20,920 nucleotides of DNA from JBKHYG01 sp046565595 (GTDB taxonomy: Bacteria > Actinomycetota > AC-67): positions 1 through 20,920 of the forward strand of contig JBKHYG010000120.1 of assembly GCA_046565595.1 (NCBI GenBank), given 5' to 3'. The translations under genes and the position numbers were made by a program. The notes beneath the pieces were generated by a model that worked only from the letters and a program-made list of their open reading frames with translations, made no database searches and had not been told where the DNA came from. Positions 12,409-19,765 of the stretch are shown in pieces; the stretch's first letter is position 1; every line of letters starts with the position of its first letter.

Positions 12409-13601
12409 CGCAACTGGCGGAGGAACAACCCGACATCGGTCACCATGCCGATGCTCTGGATGCTTCCCCGATCGACGAGTTTGGTAACAGCCGCAGGGTT
12501 GATGTCGACGCATACGGTCGCACAGGTCGAAGGCAGGAGGTTGCCGGTCGCGATCGAGTGCAGCATCGTCGAAACCATGATCGCCATACCTACGCCGTCG
12601 AGGGCTTGACGCATCCGCGTCTGCGCCTCGACCATGTCGGTGACCACCTCGGGCATCGGGCCGTCGTCGCGGACGCTGCCTGCCAACACGAAGGGCACAT
12701 CGTGGCGTACCAGTGCGTGCATGATCCCCGAGTTGAGGGTCCCGGCTCGGACCGCTTCCCGGAAGGAGCCGTGACGGCGGATGCGGTTGATGGTCCGGAG
12801 GTGATGTTCGTGGCCATGCTCGACGGGAGACCCCTCAGCCAGTTCGATCCCCAAGGATGTGCCGTACAGGCTGGCCTCGGCGTCGTGGGTCGCTAGAGCG
12901 TTGCCGGCGAACAGCAGGTCTACCCAGCCGCGCTCGATCAGCGCAACCATGTCGTCGATGCTGCCGGTGTGAACGACCGCTGGTCCAAGAACCCAGAGGA
13001 TCTTCTCTCCGGCGTTGCGTCGCTCGCGCGCGGTCTGCGCGATCCGGTCGATCAGCAAGGCCTGAGGTTTCTCACTCGAGATCTCGCTCGACATGAAAGA
13101 GAAGACCTCGGCTCCGGCGCGGGGCCGGTCTATCGGTGTGACCCGAACCCCCTCGTAGCCGACGACGATGCTGTCTCCGATCCGGACATCGTTCATCGCT
13201 ATGGTGCGCGCGGTGTCGCCTCTGACGACGATCCCGCAATCCATCTCGCTCGGCGATACCGGCAGCCAGTTGCCCTCCACTCGAACCTGGGTCGGCAGGT
13301 TGGTGGTGGCATAGAACCCTTCGGGGAAGACCCCGTCCATGTCGGCCTCGACCAGCTTCGCATCGCCGGGGTCGGGGGCGACCGCTCCCAGGTCAGCGAT
13401 CGCCGCCAGCGTCGAACGCAACCGGTCCTCGTCGTCGTGGCTTATCTCGATCCGTGCGCGCGAAGGATCCGAGTGGGTCTTGCCCACCTCGACCTCGAGC
13501 AGTTGGTAGTCGCAGCCGCGCCCGACGATCTCGTCGAGGACGCGCGGAAGTGCGCGCGAATCGATGATGTGTCCTTCGAGCACGACGATCTCGGTCGCCA
13601 T
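12375..13601 (-). CDS. LOR/SDH domain protein (TIGR00300 family, ornithine cyclodeaminase-like)
   Basis: 408 residues, the normal full length of the stand-alone TIGR00300 family. The N-terminal LOR/SDH domain begins EIVVLEGHIIDSRALPRVLD, continues through GFYATTNLPTQVRVEGNW and MDCGIVVRGD, and leads to an NAD-binding Rossmann-like C-terminal half with VLGPAVVHTG, WVDLLFAGNALATHDAE, PFVLAGSVRDDGPMP and MVSTMLHSIATGNLLP. Homologues include an archaeal ornithine cyclodeaminase and the C-terminal domain of cyanobacterial AgrE, which turn ornithine into proline plus ammonia. That activity is the best guess; no arginine dihydrolase gene is adjacent. The ATG follows GGGGGG by 5 nt and lies 14 nt after the esterase stop, so the two genes form an operon. 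Confidence 0.85.
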   Translation of the reverse strand: MATEIVVLEGHIIDSRALPRVLDEIVGRGCDYQLLEVEVGKTHSDPSRARIEISHDDEDRLRSTLAAIADLGAVAPDPGDAKLVEADMDGVFPEGFYATTNLPTQVRVEGNWLPVSPSEMDCGIVVRGDTARTIAMNDVRIGDSIVVGYEGVRVTPIDRPRAGAEVFSFMSSEISSEKPQALLIDRIAQTARERRNAGEKILWVLGPAVVHTGSIDDMVALIERGWVDLLFAGNALATHDAEASLYGTSLGIELAEGSPVEHGHEHHLRTINRIRRHGSFREAVRAGTLNSGIMHALVRHDVPFVLAGSVRDDGPMPEVVTDMVEAQTRMRQALDGVGMAIMVSTMLHSIATGNLLPSTCATVCVDINPAAVTKLVDRGSIQSIGMVTDVGLFLRQLRQALEGPDRTS

Positions 13602-13615
13602 CGGAGCCCCCCGCG

Positions 13616-14365
13616 TCAGTGCGCGTCTATGAACGCGATCGTCTCTTCGAAGATCAGATGACGGTCATAGTCGAGCGTTGCGACATGGAAGGAGCGATCC
13701 AGCGTCACATGCCGCTTATCGGAGCTCGAGATGTGCTCGAGGATGTATGGGCCGTTGCTCGGGTGGACCACATGGTCCTGTGCGCTGGTGAAGATGAGCG
13801 CAGGGCTGTGGATCCGGCCCAGTCGACGCTGGACCTCTCCCATGTAGGTGATCAGTTTGCCCGCGGCTCTGGTCGACACCTTCCCATAGGCGATCTCGCT
13901 CTGCCCGGGTTCTGCGATGTCGTTAGCGACGCCCTTCAAGGTCAGGTTCAGTCTCCCGAGCAGGGGCGCGAGCTTGGCTCTTGGGTCCTTGGTGAAGACC
14001 GGACCGTTCACGACCACGATGCCTGCGATCCGATCGGAGAAGCGCGACGCCAGGTCGTAGGTCAGCGTCCCGCCCATCGACAAGCCGCAGACGAAGATCC
14101 TGTCGCACCGCTCGAACAGCCCGGTCAGTGCTTCCTCGGCGGTACCCACCCAGTCGGATGGCCCGAAGTTCGCTAGGTCCTGCACGCTGGTCCCGTGGCC
14201 GGGCAGGCGCGGGACGATGACGGTGTGGCCCTTCTCTGCGATCGCTTCCCCCCATGGACGCACCGACTGAGGGGAGCCTGTGAATCCGTGTAGGACGAGC
14301 ACCCCGGTGGGGCCGCCTTCGGCCGCCCAAGGCTCTGCTCCGGGGATCAATCGGGGCTGGTCCAT
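13616..14365 (-). CDS. Monoacylglycerol lipase/carboxylesterase (alpha/beta hydrolase)
   Basis: 249 residues from the ATG at 14365. The oxyanion region is VLVLHGFTGSPQSVRPW, the nucleophile elbow GLSMGG gives S96, the acid is D197 in SAQDHVV, and H227 lies in SFHVATLDYD. This spacing nearly coincides with the Ser97/Asp196/His226 triad known for the Bacillus H257 monoglyceride lipase, and the N-terminus LIPGAEPWAAEGGPTGVL also aligns with it. The expected reaction is hydrolysis of monoacylglycerols or short esters to glycerol and fatty acid. An ATG at 14416 is in frame, but 14365 has AGGAG at 9 nt spacing and matches the family N-terminus. It is divergent from plsC, and glpK is close by, giving a glycerolipid theme. 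Confidence 0.87.
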   Translation of the reverse strand: MDQPRLIPGAEPWAAEGGPTGVLVLHGFTGSPQSVRPWGEAIAEKGHTVIVPRLPGHGTSVQDLANFGPSDWVGTAEEALTGLFERCDRIFVCGLSMGGTLTYDLASRFSDRIAGIVVVNGPVFTKDPRAKLAPLLGRLNLTLKGVANDIAEPGQSEIAYGKVSTRAAGKLITYMGEVQRRLGRIHSPALIFTSAQDHVVHPSNGPYILEHISSSDKRHVTLDRSFHVATLDYDRHLIFEETIAFIDAH

Positions 14366-14484
14366 GTGGGAGAACTCCTGGTCGCGCGATTCGATCACAG
14401 GTAACGAGATGTTCATCTGAGTGAAACCCTTGCGCTACCCGTCAGGTCTACGCTAGCAATGGGCACGACAGCAGGGGAGCAGTC

Positions 14485-15291
14485 ATGGGTGGAGATGTTG
14501 TTCGATTCGATCGAGGACCGGTAGCCTCAGACCGATCCGAGGGCCAGAGACGCCCAAGGGTGGGGGTCCGGGTGTTCTACTGGCTGATGCGCTATGTGTT
14601 CATCGGGCCGTGGTTCAGGTTGTTCTTTCGTCCCTGGGTTGAGGGCATAGAGAACATCCCGAAGCACGGCCCTGTGATCCTGTGCCCGAATCACCTGAGT
14701 TTCATCGACTCGATCGTGATCCCGCTGTTGGTTCCCAAGCGTCGTGTCGTCTACCTCGGTAAGAGCGACTACTTCGACAAGTGGTACATCAAGTGGTTCT
14801 TCGAGGGTGCGGGTGTGATCCCGGTTCGTCGCGAGGGAGGCAACGCGGGAGAGGCGAGCCTGATCGCTGGATGTGAGCAACTTGATCGGGGCATGATCGT
14901 GGCGGTCTACCCCGAGGGCACGCGCAGTCCGGACGGACGGCTCTACAAGGGCAAGACCGGAGCTGCCCGCATGGCTCTGCGGGCAGGCTGCCCCGTCATC
15001 CCTGTGGCGGTCTTCGGGACGGATGAGGCGCTGCCGACCGGCAAGTATCTGCCTCGCCGCGTCCGCATCGGCGTCCGCTTCGGTAAGCCGCTGGATTTCA
15101 CCCGCTACGAGGGCCAGGGCGACGACCGGTTCGTGTTGCGTAGCGTCACCGACGAGATCATGTACGAGTTGATGATGCTGAGCGGACGCGAATATGTCGA
15201 CGACTATGCCTCGAAGTACAAGGGGAACATCCCGAAGGACACCTTGGAATCGCCGCCAGCTGCTCGGGACGCCGGCTCGATCGCTTCCTAG
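14485..15291 (+). CDS. plsC: 1-acyl-sn-glycerol-3-phosphate acyltransferase family protein (PlsC-like)
   Basis: 268 residues. The acyltransferase block I is CPNHLSFIDS (H70 and D75 of HX4D), and block III is VYPEGTRSPDG (about 142-151), with GAARMALRAGCPVIPVAVFG as block IV. The likely reaction is transfer of an acyl chain to lysophosphatidic acid to make phosphatidic acid at the membrane. An N-terminal arginine-rich tail of about 29 residues precedes the hydrophobic segment VFYWLMRYVFIGPWFRLFF. The ribosome site is AGGGGAG five nt before the ATG; TACGCT at 14449-14454 may be its -10. Other lysophospholipid acyltransferases share these motifs, so the acceptor is inferred. It converges on glpK with a 24-bp gap that shows no clear terminator. 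Confidence 0.88.
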   Translation: MGGDVVRFDRGPVASDRSEGQRRPRVGVRVFYWLMRYVFIGPWFRLFFRPWVEGIENIPKHGPVILCPNHLSFIDSIVIPLLVPKRRVVYLGKSDYFDKWYIKWFFEGAGVIPVRREGGNAGEASLIAGCEQLDRGMIVAVYPEGTRSPDGRLYKGKTGAARMALRAGCPVIPVAVFGTDEALPTGKYLPRRVRIGVRFGKPLDFTRYEGQGDDRFVLRSVTDEIMYELMMLSGREYVDDYASKYKGNIPKDTLESPPAARDAGSIAS

Positions 15292-15315
15292 TTCGAGCCC
15301 CGGGTCGGGCAGCTC

Positions 15316-16788
15316 TCAGTCCTTCTCCCAGCCTCGTGCCCTCTCCACGGCACGCAGCCAGTCCGCGTAGGGATCCTCGGTCCGTGTCTGCGGCTCGAAG
15401 GTCCTGTCCAGTTGCCAGGTCCGAGCGATCTCGTCGGTCGATGACCAGACCCCCGACGCTAACCCTGCCAGGAAGGCTGCTCCGAGCGCCGTGGTCTCTT
15501 GGATCTTCGGTCTGTGGACAGCGACGCCCAACTGGTCGGCCTGGAGTTGGCAGAGCAGATCCATGACGCTCGCTCCGCCATCGACACGCAGCGAGCGGAG
15601 TTCGATCCCGGCCTCACGGGTCATCGTCTCGACGACATCTCGGGTCTGGAAGACCATCGCCTCGACGGCGGCGCGCGCCAGGTGGGCCCGCGTGGTTCCT
15701 CGAGTGATCCCGACGATCAAGCCGCGCGCGTAAGGATCCCAGTAGGGGGAACCGAGGCCGGTGAGAGCCGGCACGAAGACGACGCCGCCGGTGTCGGGGA
15801 CGCTGGATGCCAGGGGGCCGGTCTCGCTCGCTTGCCCGATGATCCCCAGGCCGTCTCGCAGCCACTGGATCGCGGCGCCGGTCACGAAGATGGCGCCCTC
15901 GAGGGCGTAGGCGACCCCGCCATCGGGCCCGCAAGCGAGGGTCACGAGGAGACCGTCGGGTGGCGGGGGAGCGGTATCGCCTGTGTTCATCAACACGAAG
16001 GAACCCGTCCCGTAGGTGTTCTTCGCTTCGCCGGCATGGAAACAAGCCTGTCCGAAGAGGGCTGCTTGCTGGTCACCTGCGATCCCGCCGATCGGTATCC
16101 GCGCACCGAAGAGGTCAGCTGTGCCGAAGTCTCCCGAGGACGGACGGACTTCCGGCAGCAGGTGGCTCGGGACGCCGAAGATCTCAAGGAGTTCCGCGGA
16201 CCACGAGTGTTCGTAGATGTCGTAGAGCAGTGTGCGGCTGGCGTTGGTTGGGTCCGTGGCGTGGATCGTCCCGCCGGTGAGTTTGGCGACCAGCCAGGTA
16301 TCGATGGTGCCGAAGGCGACGCCAGCCGCCTCGTCGGTCCGGATCCATGAGTGGTCGGCCTGGCTAAGCAGCCAGTCGATCTTGGTCGCCGAGAAGTAGG
16401 CGTCGAGGACGAGACCTGTCTTCCCGCGGATCCCCGGTTCTTCCTCGCGGAGCTCGTCGCAGCGAGCAGCCGTTCGCCTGTCCTGCCAGACGATCGCTCT
16501 GCCGAGCGGTTTCAGCGTCTCCCGATCCCAGAGTGCCGTCGTTTCCCGCTGGTTCGTTATCCCGATCGCCGCCAGATCCCGCGCCTCGATCCCTGCTGAA
16601 TCCAGCGCCGAACGGATCGCGTCGATCGTCGCCGACCAGATCTCCTCCAGATCGTGCTCGACCCACCCAGGTCTAGGGAAGTGTTGAGGGAACTCGCGGT
16701 AACCGCGCGCATGGATCAGCGCGTCTTCGCCGACGATCAGAGCCGTCACGCCGGTGGTTCCTGCATCGATCGAGAGGATCTTTCGCAT
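15316..16788 (-). CDS. glpK: Glycerol kinase
   Basis: 490 residues, close to the roughly 500 usual for GlpK. It phosphorylates glycerol with ATP to sn-glycerol 3-phosphate in the cytoplasm. Seen in order: SIDAGTTGVTALIV (phosphate-binding loop), GWVEHDLEEIW, the FGGY-type GITNQRETTALWD, IVWQDRRT, GTIDTWLVAKLTGG, IAGDQQAALFGQ, GTGSFVLMNTG, LTGLGSPYWDPYARGLIVGI and the C-terminal RVDGGAS...QADQLGV and ALGAAFLAGLASGVW. The start at 16788 is supported by the phosphate loop beginning at residue 4 and by TAACCT 7 nt upstream, so the message is probably leaderless. A 14-bp dyad lies upstream at 16826-16839. Confidence 0.96.
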   Translation of the reverse strand: MRKILSIDAGTTGVTALIVGEDALIHARGYREFPQHFPRPGWVEHDLEEIWSATIDAIRSALDSAGIEARDLAAIGITNQRETTALWDRETLKPLGRAIVWQDRRTAARCDELREEEPGIRGKTGLVLDAYFSATKIDWLLSQADHSWIRTDEAAGVAFGTIDTWLVAKLTGGTIHATDPTNASRTLLYDIYEHSWSAELLEIFGVPSHLLPEVRPSSGDFGTADLFGARIPIGGIAGDQQAALFGQACFHAGEAKNTYGTGSFVLMNTGDTAPPPPDGLLVTLACGPDGGVAYALEGAIFVTGAAIQWLRDGLGIIGQASETGPLASSVPDTGGVVFVPALTGLGSPYWDPYARGLIVGITRGTTRAHLARAAVEAMVFQTRDVVETMTREAGIELRSLRVDGGASVMDLLCQLQADQLGVAVHRPKIQETTALGAAFLAGLASGVWSSTDEIARTWQLDRTFEPQTRTEDPYADWLRAVERARGWEKD

Positions 16789-16795
16789 GGCGGCG

Positions 16796-16801
16796 AGGTT
16801 A
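16796..16801 (-). promoter_or_regulatory. -10 hexamer for leaderless glpK transcript
   Basis: TAACCT on the minus strand lies 7 nt before the glpK ATG, with no Shine-Dalgarno between. Confidence 0.5.
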
Positions 16802-16825
16802 GCCGCCTGCGGAGCACGCTCATCG

Positions 16826-16839
16826 GTTCCACCCGGAAC
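16826..16839. promoter_or_regulatory. Small dyad upstream of glpK
   Basis: GTTCC-ACCC-GGAAC, 5-bp arms with a 4-bp spacer, lies 25-38 bp upstream of the glpK -10. The position fits an operator or activator site, but the arms are short enough to occur by chance. Confidence 0.25.
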
Positions 16840-16843
16840 GAGC

Positions 16844-16873
16844 GTGACGCCCGGTGGTGAGTCCGGGCGTCAC
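16844..16873 (-). terminator. Strong GC-rich hairpin after the secreted Ig-like gene
   Basis: GTGACGCCCGG and CCGGGCGTCAC are perfect 11-bp arms around an 8-nt loop, 56 bp past the stop codon at 16929-16931. No T-tract follows, as is common for actinobacterial I-type terminators. It separates the secreted-protein gene from glpK on the same strand. Confidence 0.6.
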
Positions 16874-16875
16874 GA

Positions 16876-16914
16876 GGATGGTGTTCGTTTGGATGGTGTT
16901 CGTTTGGATGGTGT
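16876..16914. repeat. 15-bp tandem repeat (2.6 copies) between stop codon and terminator
   Basis: GGATGGTGTTCGTTT occurs twice exactly (16876-16890 and 16891-16905), followed by a partial third copy GGATGGTGT (16906-16914). It lies in the 3' untranslated region of the secreted Ig-like gene. Confidence 0.8.
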
Positions 16915-16928
16915 CTAAGGATGGATCT

Positions 16929-17897
16929 CTATGAGTTGGTCGGGAGTCCTTGCGGTAGCGGCGGGGCTTGCGGGGGCTCTTCGCCGGTGCTCGGGGGACT
17001 TGGTGGTTCCTCGCCGCCGGATGGCGGTTCGGGGACGGTCGGTTCGGGGACGGTCGGGTCCTCCTGCGGGAGTTGCTCGCTGGGGTCTGGAACGCTCGGC
17101 GGTTCTCCAGGCAGGTAGTCGCTGGGATCCGGAGCGGCTGGCAACTCGCCCGGCTCGCCTGGGCCTTCCGGCGGCTCAGGAGCCTCGGGTACCTCGGGCA
17201 GGTCCTCGGCGACCAGGCTCGGACCTGGGCCAGCGATGACCAGGATCGAGTGCGAACTCTCATTGCCAGCGGCGTCGGTGGCGGTAGCGGTCAAGGTGTG
17301 GCGGCCCGGGTTGAGGCTGAAGTTGTAGGTGTAGGGCGAGCCACGGCCGATCTCTTCGCCGTTCAGCGTCCAGACGATGTCTTGCACGCCGGTTCCGTAG
17401 TCGTAGGTGTCGGCTTCCAGGGTCGTGGTTCCAACAACGGCCGTGCCGTAGACGCGGAGGGTGTCCTCCACCCACACGTCGCCTTCGCTTGGCTTGGTGA
17501 TCCGAACACCGGGCGCCGTGCGGTCGATGACGATCGGCTCGACGATGTCCATCACGAGGGTCCGGTGCACGACTCCGCGCACCGAGTAGAAGCCTTCGGG
17601 CCATCCGGTGGTGTCCCATTCGGTCTCACCGCTGCGGATCGGTACGCGTGTCTCGATCGGGAACCAGCGATAGCCGTCGGGTGAAGCTTGGAAATAGACA
17701 GCCGAACCTGAGTTCACCTTCGAGCCGCCCTGCCAGTTCCACGCGATTGGAACGACATCTGAATAGGCGGTCTGGGTGATCGGATCCTGAAGGCTCAACT
17801 TGCCAAGGGATGCCGCGGTCAGGCCGGGAACGGCCGGTGCAAGTCCCATGATCAGCATGCTGCCGATCAAGAGCTTGCGGATGGGTGTGGATCGCAT
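16929..17897 (-). CDS. Secreted protein with bacterial Ig-like domain and Pro/Glu-rich repetitive C-terminus
   Basis: 322 residues from the ATG at 17897, chosen for the strong ribosome site GAGGAGG 7 nt upstream and because a signal peptide then begins at residue 1: MRSTPIRKLLIGSMLIMGLA, cleaved near TAA. A first beta-rich segment covers about 35-110. An Ig-like domain follows at about 115-210 (VRITKPSEGDVWVEDTLRVY to HTLTATATDAAGNESSHSI), of the type found in surface adhesins and glycan-binding proteins. From about 215 to the end the chain is disordered and repetitive, with PDPSDYLPGEPPSVPDPSEQ and TVPEPTVPEP (a 15-bp DNA tandem repeat at about 17027-17057). No LPxTG or C-terminal membrane helix is present, so wall retention, if any, is not by sortase. 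I infer a surface or wall-spanning role. Confidence 0.82.
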   Translation of the reverse strand: MRSTPIRKLLIGSMLIMGLAPAVPGLTAASLGKLSLQDPITQTAYSDVVPIAWNWQGGSKVNSGSAVYFQASPDGYRWFPIETRVPIRSGETEWDTTGWPEGFYSVRGVVHRTLVMDIVEPIVIDRTAPGVRITKPSEGDVWVEDTLRVYGTAVVGTTTLEADTYDYGTGVQDIVWTLNGEEIGRGSPYTYNFSLNPGRHTLTATATDAAGNESSHSILVIAGPGPSLVAEDLPEVPEAPEPPEGPGEPGELPAAPDPSDYLPGEPPSVPDPSEQLPQEDPTVPEPTVPEPPSGGEEPPSPPSTGEEPPQAPPLPQGLPTNS

Positions 17898-17970
17898 ACT
17901 TCTGCCTCCTCGCAGGTGTTCGAACCTTTCAACGAAGCAACCGCCGATGCGTCGCGGAGATCGGGCGAGA

Positions 17971-17986
17971 TAGTCCTTCAGGACTA
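17971..17986. promoter_or_regulatory. 16-bp palindrome in a divergent intergenic region
   Basis: TAGTCC-TTCA-GGACTA, perfect 6-bp arms, lies 73 bp before the secreted Ig-like gene and 111 bp before the ThDP gene. It may be an operator or a leader hairpin of the secreted gene. The remaining sequence of this 200-bp gap shows only the ThDP promoter. Confidence 0.35.
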
Positions 17987-18062
17987 CGCGAGCCCATCCG
18001 AACCGTCCCGGCGTTCCGCTCATTTCACGATCCATCCACCCAGTTCACTCCGGGGTCCGATG

Positions 18063-18090
18063 TTGGCGGGTGGTCAGGGCGGGCTAGTGT
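18063..18090 (+). promoter_or_regulatory. Promoter of the leaderless ThDP enzyme operon
   Basis: TTGGCG (18063-18068), 16-nt spacer, TAGTGT (18085-18090), then 7 nt to the ATG at 18098. No Shine-Dalgarno. Confidence 0.5.
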
Positions 18091-18097
18091 CGAAGCG

Positions 18098-19765
18098 ATG
18101 CCACCTAAGGGATACACGGGAGCCGACGGTCTCGTCCAGCAACTCGAGGCGCTGGGTGTGACCGTGGTCTTCGGGATACCTGGGGTGCATAACCTGGCGA
18201 TCTTCGAAGCCTTGGAGGACTCGCCCATCCGGGTCATCTTGGTCCGTCACGAGCAGACCGCGGTCTACGCCGCTGACGGATTCGCGAGGGCGACCGGTTC
18301 GTTAGGTGTCGCGATCACCACCACGGGACCGGGGGCTGCGAACACGGCCGCCGCGATGGGAGAGGCTCGCGCATCCAGATCCCCGGTGCTGCACATATCC
18401 ACCCAGGTTGCGACGACGGTGCTGTCAGGGTCATCCGGGGTGGGGGCGCTGCACGAGAGCCCGGACCAGCGCGAACTGATGTCCTCGGTCGCCACCTGGA
18501 CCGCTCGCGCGATGACAGCCTCAGCGATACCGCAACTCTTGGCTAAGGCCGCAGCCGAAGCCTTCGCGATGCGGCGGGGACCGGTCTTCCTAGAGATCCC
18601 GTTCGATCTGTTGAGCGAGCCATGCGGGTCGCGTCCGAGCGGAGATCGCGGAGCCGGACGGCTCGCGCCAGACACGAGAGCCCTCTCCCGGGCTTCGAGA
18701 CGGCTGCGTAACGCCAAGCGGCCGATCGTGTGGGCTGGCGGGGGAGCGGTCTCCTCAGGAGCTGCGCCGCAGGTGCAAGCCTTGGCCGAAGCACTCGACG
18801 CTCCGATCGTGACCACCTTCGCTGGCCGGGGGATCGTCCCGTCCTCGCATCCTCTGGTCGTCGGCTTCCCGCCGCACCAGCGGTCGGTCACCAAACTGAT
18901 CGAGAACTCGGATGCGACGGTCTTGCTCGGAACGGATCTGGACGGCATGAACACGATGGGATGGCGGATCGCATTCCCCAGACCTCGTGTATCGATCAAC
19001 CTGGTTCCACAGGACGCGCGACGCAACTATGCGAGCGATGTCGTCATCGAAGCCGATGTCGCCGCAGCTCTGGACGCTCTGATCCCGATGCTCCCTCGCC
19101 GATCCGCCGGCAAGGGCAGTACGCCGGGGGCTAAGCGTGCGCGCGCTGCCGCGACCTCAGCCTCCCGGTCGCTGGCCGCATCGAAGAAGCTGTCTCCCGG
19201 CGCGGGATTCGCCAGAGCGGTGCGCGAGGCTCTGCCTCCGGACGCGGTGGTCGTGTGCGACATGGCGATCGCCGGCTACTGGGTCGCTGGTTACATGTCG
19301 GCAGAGGCGCCGAGATCGTTGCAGTACCCGATGGGGTGGGGAACCCTCGGATTCGCGCTTCCCGCAGCGGTCGGCGCCGGCGTGGCGGGCAGGAGCACGC
19401 TGGTGGTGACCGGTGATGCAGGCTTGATGTTCGGAGTAGGCGAACTGGCGACGCTCGCGCAGGAGCGGCTGCCTGTCACCGTCCTCGTGGTCAACGATGC
19501 CGGGTACGGGATGCTGCGCTACGACGAGGAGGAACGCTACGGGCGAACCTTCGCGGATCGCCTAGAGGTGCCAGACCTCGTCGCGCTGGCGGGATCCTTC
19601 GGGCTGCCCGCGAAGCGGATCACCGCGAAGGGACTGGCTGCGGGGATCCGGTGGGGTCTGAAACAGCAGGGTCCGAGCCTGATCGAACTGCGCACCCGAT
19701 TCGATCCGCCACCGACCACCTCGCCGGCATGGCACCGCAAGGGGGCCAAGGAGGCTCGACCTTGA
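18098..19765 (+). CDS. Thiamine-diphosphate-dependent enzyme (acetolactate synthase large-subunit-like)
   Basis: 555 residues. The N-terminal PYR domain has VVFGIPGVHNLAIFEAL and VILVRHEQTAVYAADGFARA with the catalytic Glu E52. The central domain follows from about 180 (AKRPIVWAGGGAVSSG). An Ala/Ser/Lys-rich linker near 340-370 leads to the PP domain, where GDAG...N (G439, D440, N466, ending VVNDAGYGML) binds Mg-ThDP. It is annotated by default as acetolactate synthase, but no small subunit or ilv gene is adjacent. Instead it overlaps a class III CoA-transferase gene, which suggests an acyl-CoA-directed ThDP reaction such as oxalyl-CoA decarboxylase or 2-hydroxyacyl-CoA lyase (inference). The start at 18098 is set by the leaderless promoter and family N-terminus; the open frame extends further upstream. 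Confidence 0.85.
   Translation: MPPKGYTGADGLVQQLEALGVTVVFGIPGVHNLAIFEALEDSPIRVILVRHEQTAVYAADGFARATGSLGVAITTTGPGAANTAAAMGEARASRSPVLHISTQVATTVLSGSSGVGALHESPDQRELMSSVATWTARAMTASAIPQLLAKAAAEAFAMRRGPVFLEIPFDLLSEPCGSRPSGDRGAGRLAPDTRALSRASRRLRNAKRPIVWAGGGAVSSGAAPQVQALAEALDAPIVTTFAGRGIVPSSHPLVVGFPPHQRSVTKLIENSDATVLLGTDLDGMNTMGWRIAFPRPRVSINLVPQDARRNYASDVVIEADVAAALDALIPMLPRRSAGKGSTPGAKRARAAATSASRSLAASKKLSPGAGFARAVREALPPDAVVVCDMAIAGYWVAGYMSAEAPRSLQYPMGWGTLGFALPAAVGAGVAGRSTLVVTGDAGLMFGVGELATLAQERLPVTVLVVNDAGYGMLRYDEEERYGRTFADRLEVPDLVALAGSFGLPAKRITAKGLAAGIRWGLKQQGPSLIELRTRFDPPPTTSPAWHRKGAKEARP

Noticed and set aside
14366..14416. Upstream ATG at 14416 for the esterase
   Set aside because: The 14365 start has a better ribosome site and matches the Bacillus monoglyceride lipase N-terminus; 14416 cannot be fully excluded.
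15499..16350. 283-residue open frame antisense to glpK
   Set aside because: No recognisable fold or ribosome site; glycerol kinase motifs fill the other strand.
18265..19026. 253-residue open frame antisense to the ThDP enzyme
   Set aside because: Low-complexity shadow of a well-supported gene.
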